A stretch of 64,000 nucleotides of DNA, from contig PUDQ02000001.1 of the NCBI GenBank assembly GCA_002964805.2, positions 620,001-684,000 on the forward strand, in the 5' to 3' direction. Positions 57,958-64,000 of the stretch are shown piece after piece. The first letter of the stretch is position 1; every line of letters begins with the position of its first letter. The notes beneath the pieces are model-generated. The model did not search any database and was not told where the DNA came from. It saw nothing but the letters and a program-made list of their open reading frames with translations. The translations under genes were made by a program, and so were the position numbers. This stretch comes from Trametes villosa. Taxonomy: Eukaryota; Basidiomycota; Agaricomycetes; Polyporales; Polyporaceae.

Positions 57958-58950
57958 ATGGCCTTCGCTCCCAAGCCTGGCTGCCCTATGTGCGGCATCG
58001 TCTCTGCCGCCGCTGCCGCCGCCGTCTCGCCTTCTTCGCCCTCCAACTCTTCTAGCGCGCACGAGATCCTCTGGAGAGACGACAACTTCACTGTATACCG
58101 CGAGTCCGCTAACCCGGTCTCCAGCAAGGGCCACATCGTCGTAGTCTTCAAGTATGTCTCACATCCCACCTCTTCGCCCCCTCGCTCACCGTCTCTCCTA
58201 GCCTACACGTCCCCTCACTTTATACCCTCGTAAGCACAGTCCGGCCAGAGGCGCGCTTTCTCTTTCCGTAGCTGACTGCGCGCGCCCTCGCTCTCCGCAG
58301 TCGTCGAGTGATCTCCCCCTTCTCGTTGCTCTCCGCGACATCTCCCACCGCACACTCGCCTCCCTCCTCACGCCCATCGCCTCTCCGTCCTCCTCGCCAG
58401 CATCCCGACCACAAGACCTGCTCAACAATGCCCAGAGCGCACGCATCGCACGCGACTCCTTCCGCGTCGGCTTCATCACGCCCCCCTTTAGAGACAACAA
58501 AATCCCCGTAACGGACCACCTCCACGCCCACGCATACGCCCTCCCGGCCGACCGCATGGGCTGGTGGCGGGGCGTCGCCTACAGCTCCGTCGCCTGGTAC
58601 GACGTCGATGACCTCATCGCCGAGATTCGGTGCGAATCCCTCCTTCTCTTTCTATGGGAATCCCGCCGCTCACCTGACGCGTCCCGCGCCCCTCGTGCAG
58701 TGAGGAGACCTCGAACAACCGCGTGCGCACAGGTGCCGCGAACCCGCGGCCAATCGACCTCGTCCCCGACGCCGGCGCGCGACGCGGCACGGCCGACGGG
58801 ATCGAGACGACGGACGCGAGCCTGCTCGTCGCGGACCCCGAGCTGGGCGAGGCGAGCCCGAGCCTCCTCCCGCCCACCCCCGGCACCGCGCGCGCGCAGC
58901 GGAGCCCCGGGCCCTCTCCGGACGCGTCGATACCCCACCTGCAAGTCTGA
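57958..58950 (+). CDS. HIT-domain protein
   Basis: Member of the histidine-triad superfamily (nucleotide hydrolases/transferases). Exons 57958-58151, 58202-58229, 58301-58629, 58701-58950 code 266 residues. CPMCGIV near the start is a zinc-type Cys pair seen in several HIT proteins; ILWRDDNFTVYRE and KGHIVVVFK form the sheet; HVPSLYTL and RVGFITPPF follow; DHLHAHAY carries the triad (His147, 149, 151). The last ~75 residues are a Pro/Ala/Asp-rich tail without known fold. Exon 2 is 28 nt. Divergent from Trax. Confidence 0.85.
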
Positions 58951-59252
58951 CGCCCCGTCCGTCCGGCTGGATACCATACGCGCTAGCTGTACTCTCCGCA
59001 TAATCATTGACAATTTAGGATGGCCCCGTATATCTGGTAGATGCTTTCGTTAAGTTTATGCTCCTGGGCCGCGCGGTCGGCCGTGGGAGGCGCGGTCGGA
59101 CTGGTGCTGGCACGCGTTGCGGGTTGAGGATTCGGGTCATGATGTACATATCCATTACACTGTGTCAGGCGTGGCATAGACTACGCCCGGAGGCGGGTGC
59201 TAGTAGAACAAGAAAAGTTCGAGTAGATCGTACTCAGGATCTATGGTGGTAA
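58951..59252. other. convergent intergenic region
   Basis: 3' ends of the HIT gene and BLM10 copy B face each other; no gene seen. Confidence 0.5.
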
Positions 59253-62200
59253 TTATGCGTCTGCGGTGATTGTCGTTAGCCCCGAGCGGTGGTGGCAGGA
59301 CGTGATGTGCGCCACTTACAGTACGACGATCCGGAAAGCAGGGTAGAAAGCGCGGCGAGTTGCTCCTCAGTAAACTTCTTCGAGTCTTCGTGCCAGGTAT
59401 CCTGGTGAGTCTTGCGGAATGTGCTTGCGCACTTCCGTACGGTCGTAGAGATTGGAATCTGTATCGCGTGAGCGTCGCAGAGATGTGTGCTAGTTCAAAT
59501 CTACATACCGGGTCGTAAGTGTGTTCCGCGAGGACGCTTGTGAGGAGCGTCGGCATCCACCGTTCGATGGTGTACGGGTAACTGTCGATGAGGGCGCAGA
59601 CGCCGAGGATAGCGGCGTGCAGCTGGCGGAGAGCGATGTTGTATGCGGGCGACTTCCTGTCTTGAGGGAGCTTTACGTTCTTGATCAGGCGGACAAAGCG
59701 ATCCTAGTAGCCAGTGTAAGTGGGCGACATGGAAATGGTACAACTCGACGCACCTTCAGCGCAATGATGCTCCGACGAGGTGACAGACGAAGGATGCCGG
59801 ACAGGGTGCTACGTAACAGTTTTAGCCAACGCAACCAAAACGGCCACAAAACCACTCACGTTGCAGCCATCTCCCGCACCTCAACTACCTCGTCATCCAG
59901 GCATCTGCAGACGACCTATCCAAGATATTGTAAGAAGGAACTGCTCCGAATCGCGATAAGCACCCTGGACGCACCTCGACGAGCTCCACCAGTTTCGCGT
60001 CCTGGATCAAGAATAACTGGCGGAAGTAGAAGACTGAAATTCGCTGTCAGCATCAAGCGACGAACAAAGCTAAGAAGAGGAACATACCCTGCACGAGAGG
60101 GAGAATCTTCAGGCGGACTTTCCACGACTATTCCTCCCGTCAGTCGCATATTCTCAGACATGGTCATCCTGCCACTTACCGGGAATGTCGTGATCGCAGA
60201 GAAGATCTGGTCCAGAAGCGGCTCCACGAACTGGCGAGGAACGATGACGCCGCACATGCGGACCATGAGGAGCTTGGCACGGTAGGCGAGTTCGTCGTTG
60301 TCATTGACTAGAGGGAAATGAGCTTCTGTTCTCAGTGTGATGCCAACATGACTGACCCTCGGTGAAGCGGACAAGCTCAGGCTGCGGATAGAAACTTGAG
60401 ATATGCTGCCACCCTTTGATAAAGCTAACGCACCATGAGAGGTAGTATACAGTCGAACGCGGAGACAGCGTTCGTGTCATGGACGAGCTGGAACAGCCAC
60501 TTGCAGACAAGGACGCCGATGCTAGCCAAGGAGCAGCAGTTCAGCAAGGAGACACGATCACGTATCGAACACATACCGGTCATAGGTCGACTGGAATGCG
60601 CGCACACCAGGCAGACGCTCTTGACGCCATATAGGGAACTGGTTGACAAGCTCCTGGACCCGCGCTTCATAGAAGGTGCCGCGGATACCCATGATGTCCG
60701 CCGAAGCAGGGAGTGTCCGGCATTCACGCACGAACGTCTCCGCCGTCAGCAAACTCGGGTTTGGCCGCCACTACACAAAGTGAGGAAGCGCCCGCTGCTC
60801 TTCATGATCTCGCGCTTACCGTGATCTTTCCGCAGAACGCCAGGATCTCACTGAAGTATGCGAGAACCTGCGCAAGTAGTGATCAGCATACAAGTGGCGA
60901 ACGCGGTTGAGATGTGTACGTACATCTTCGTGCTCGCACTTCAACTCAGCCCAACACCTTTGCAGCACGTCTTCGACCCATGGCGAGAACTTGACGCCAA
61001 GTTGCTCGTAGAACGCCCGGAAGAAGCACAGGACCTGGATGATCTCGAACGTGGACTCTCCGTTGAAGTCGACAGTCTTGAACGCGTCCATGATGTGGTC
61101 CACGATCGGCTGGAGACGTCGAGGATCCTTGTTGTAGAAGACGTGCTGCGGGGACGTGAGCGTGTCTTCCGGAGAGCGACGCACTGAGACGCACCTCGAA
61201 GAATGAGGACCAAACATTTAGAGACTCGTTGCTCTTCTGACTGAAGATCGTCTTCATGTGAGGGGTAAACCACTCCCAAAGCGTGAGCTGCGCGTCTGTC
61301 GGCCAGTGCTTCGAGCCTACACAATGGGTCAGCGTTTGCGCATCCTTCATGAGCGCAACAAAACGCCAGCTTACCAGAAATCACCCCCGCGAGGAACTCT
61401 GCGGCGGCCCGCTGCTTGTTCTTGTCCTTGTCTGCAAGGAGCTCCTCTACGATAGGCTTGAGGACCTCCAGTGGCTCATCGTCGAGAAGCTGGACTGGAT
61501 AACAAAGAATTAGGGCCCAGCACGGCATTGTCAGCGTTCCGGGACTTACATATAGACTTGACGCAACACAGGTTGTCCTGGAGGATGACATCCGAGCTGT
61601 TCTCCATCGAGTAGTGCGTGGACAGCGCCTTCCAGAACGCAGCGTCCGTTGCAAGCTCGCGGATCGCAGAAACGGCGTCTTCGCTACCAGAATCCCAGGG
61701 CTGGAAGGTAGACTTGGAAGAGTCGGGCGCGAGGAAGTAATCCACAGACTTGCCCCAAACGACCCAGCCTGATCCAACCTTGTCGCGAATCAGGCTAGAC
61801 ATACCATTAGCTTTGCAGCAAAGATAAACATTGATAGGGCACATACGGCTGCTGCTGTGCTTGGCTCAGATCCAACGGCTTCCGGTATTCGCCCAGCAAG
61901 CACTCAGAGTACTCGCGCGTGTAGTCTCCTACTGGTACCTTCTTCCGCAAGGGATTGTGATTCTGTTCCAGCGCGACGTCAACGGGACTATGTGCGAGCG
62001 ACCTCAGCTTGATGAAGCGCGAGATCTTCATGACCGCTCGTTGAGAGTACTGTTACGATTTGTGAGTTAGTCGAGCCCTGGCACAATACTGCGGGGACAG
62101 CGTACGTAGCGCTACGGAAGTATGTGAGTGATTGTGACTGCGACGCAGCCGTATGCACTCACCATGCTTGCGTTGGAGTCGTGAGTCTTCTCGAAGAGGT

Positions 62201-63974
62201 AGCGTATATGCGCCGCCTTCAACGGGGCGTCGCGTCTGAGCAGGGAGCGCAGGCATCTGACGGCCACAATCCCGTATCTCCAATGCGTCTTTGCGTCGTT
62301 AGCAATCTCCAGGAGCGAGTCCGTCTGCAGTGGCACTCAGCGAGATGCAAAGCTCATATGTGATGACACTTACAGTCTTCGAGAGCGCCTTGTCCGTCTC
62401 GGATATACGCTCGACGCGTTGCGCCCTGCACTTCGCAGTGAGGTCGTCGTCCTGGGACGTCCGCGACGACACCAGAGACTTGAGCTTAGCCAACGCGGAG
62501 TTGACGTCGCTGTTCTCGATCTCATAGACAACGTGAGACGGCTCCGCTAAATTGCTCAGGCCTGATATCAAGAAGTCAGTACAGCGCCGATGCTCGAAAC
62601 ACCGCACTGACATGTCTCTGCCAAGGACGCGACGCAATCTTGGATGGACGCCTGTGCTTCGTTCGTCAGCCTCAGATTGACAACGAAGGTGCTGAACACT
62701 TGCCTTCTCGTTGTGTTGGCATTTGAACAGCTTCTCGATGAACTCGCCGGCCAGGGTGGGCTCTAAGGTTGGTGTGAGATCAGTATGTCACCGTAGTATG
62801 CTTCACTGATAGCCTTACCGCCGATAGCGTACTTGGCTGTTCACGAGGCACCCATGATGAGCACGTGGACGCCCCAGGAAAGCCCGAGATGCTTACCGAA
62901 GACGGAGAGATTGAGAGTCCAGAGTGCCCCCTTCATGCGGTCATCTTCTGTCCCTGGCTCCAGCGCTTTGTAGAGAGCAGGTAGACAGCGACGCCTCACC
63001 CCGTCAAAAGTCTGAAATGCAGACATGGGCATATGCTGCGCATTGCAAAGGTGAATGCACTTACATTGCACAGGCTCTCGAGCAACGCTTGACTCGACCT
63101 GTTGTGCCTTCGTTACAACCCGGGAAGCGACATAATCGCACTTGGACTTACTCTCTGACTGCGCGAGGTGAGCGAATGGTTTGTCAAGGGAACATGGTGG
63201 GCTTACTCGTAGCGAAGGTCCACATCGACCACTGGGTCACATCGTCGACGAGCTGGTCCTCCAACGGACCGCGTCTCCTCTCGATGGAGTTCCACCGGAG
63301 ACGAGCTGCATGGTAGAGTCTGACCAGAATATGAGCGCAGACCTCGCAATATGATCGAACGCTTCACGCACCGAGCGCGCCTAACGTAGAGTGCTCGCGG
63401 CCACTCTTTCTGGCCAGCATAATGGCGCGCGATATTCAGCTCGCTCTGATACCGATCGGACTGTAGGTAGTAGCTGTGGCAGTAAAGATGAGAGCAAGTC
63501 GCGATTAGGGGGTGCTGACACCGTACCTGTCCCTGCTGTCGCCGTACTCGAGCAAGAACGTCCGGATCGAGCGCAGCTGTGACGCTTTGACTGAGATGCG
63601 CATACAACAAGCCGTGTCGTCCGACATACCAGACCGTGAACGGCGTCAACCGTGTTCTCTTCGCCCTGCTGCTGCAGCGACACCGAAGCTTCGTGCAGGA
63701 ACTCGCCGAACTTGCGACGCAAGCCCGTGATGTACTGATGACGAGGGTCGGCGGGATCCGAGAGAGCGAAACCGGAGTTGAGCGGCTCGATCGTCGCTAT
63801 CATCTCCGGAATCTCAAACCTTCGCACGCGTCAGTAACACCTCGACACCAAGCCAGGGGGATGGCCTACAAGATGTCGCTCGACTCCATGGCAGCGCGCA
63901 GCTCCTCTGGTGAGATTACCTCCTTCGCGAGAGTGGGGATGCCGGAGAAAGCATTGCGAACGAAGCTCAAATGT
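59253..63974 (-). CDS. BLM10: proteasome activator BLM10/PA200, copy B (5' part beyond the window)
   Basis: Second, divergent BLM10 paralogue. The first exon visible starts at an acceptor at 63974 and corresponds to copy A around 36.5 kb; upstream exons lie off the right edge. Blocks in order: FALSDPADPRHQYITGLRRK, LYHAARLRWNSIERRRGPLE, GTEDDRMKGALW, YSQRAVMKISRFIKLRS, RDKVGSGWVVW, SKHWPTDAQLTLWEWF, FFRAFYEQLGVKFSPWVEDV, VEVREMAATTLSGILRLSPR, then RKTHQDTWHEDSKKF. The last exon (59253-59260, 8 nt) completes SSYYA, the gate-opening C-terminal motif. A 7-nt exon is needed near 63150 to keep phase. No break was seen in the exons traced (about two thirds of the gene), so copy B looks functional, unlike copy A. 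Confidence 0.85.
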
Positions 63975-64000
63975 CTGTGACACGGTCAGGCGCAGAACAC

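Noticed and set aside
57399..58169. Several 170-260-codon frames over the Trax/HIT interval
   Set aside because: They are shadows of the HIT gene and GC-rich promoter; only the HIT frame has motifs and splice support.

Overview
The window looks like nuclear DNA of a filamentous basidiomycete, most likely a wood-decay agaricomycete (polypore type). Evidence: GC-rich sequence, genes cut by many short introns (mostly 45-70 nt, GT-AG, often with a CTGAC/CTAAC branch site shortly before the AG), closely spaced genes on both strands, a multi-intron GH18 chitinase, a fungal-only F-box-like family and BLM10-type proteasome activators. No tRNA, rRNA, CRISPR or recognisable transposon was found. All exon coordinates were traced by hand from conserved protein motifs, splice consensus and phase.

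Left part (1-17.1 kb): AP-3 sigma subunit (-), F-box-like protein (-), an intrinsically disordered basic protein (+), a gene-poor stretch, a secreted GH18 chitinase with two C-terminal chitin-binding modules (-), CK2 catalytic subunit (-) divergent from a small SET-domain protein (+), and the mitochondrial DnaJ chaperone MDJ1 (+). Middle (17-32 kb): a drug:H+ antiporter-type MFS transporter (+), choline/ethanolamine kinase (+) and a tandem CCCH zinc-finger mRNA-binding protein (-), separated by long stretches with no credible genes.

Right part (32-64 kb) is dense: a 36-exon BLM10/PA200 proteasome activator (-) whose frame is broken by an imperfect tandem duplication; AIM18 (+) and TIM21 (+), both mitochondrial; V-ATPase subunit F (-) divergent from an ecdysoneless/SGT1 homologue (+); two tandem, cysteine-free secreted repeat proteins (-); a RING E3 ligase (+); an unknown one-pass membrane protein (-); Trax (-) divergent from a HIT-domain protein (+); and the 3' two thirds of a second, apparently intact BLM10 paralogue (-) running off the right edge.

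Most genes are housekeeping: trafficking and acidification (AP-3 sigma, VMA7), mitochondrial import and folding (TIM21, MDJ1, AIM18), protein turnover (BLM10 x2, RING), RNA control (CCCH protein, Trax) and signalling (CK2). The least ordinary items are the tandem secreted repeat genes, built from symmetric phase-1 exons with Kex2-like sites, and the pair of divergent BLM10 genes, one broken. Several predicted micro-exons (5, 7, 8, 9 nt) would be missed by simple gene finders.
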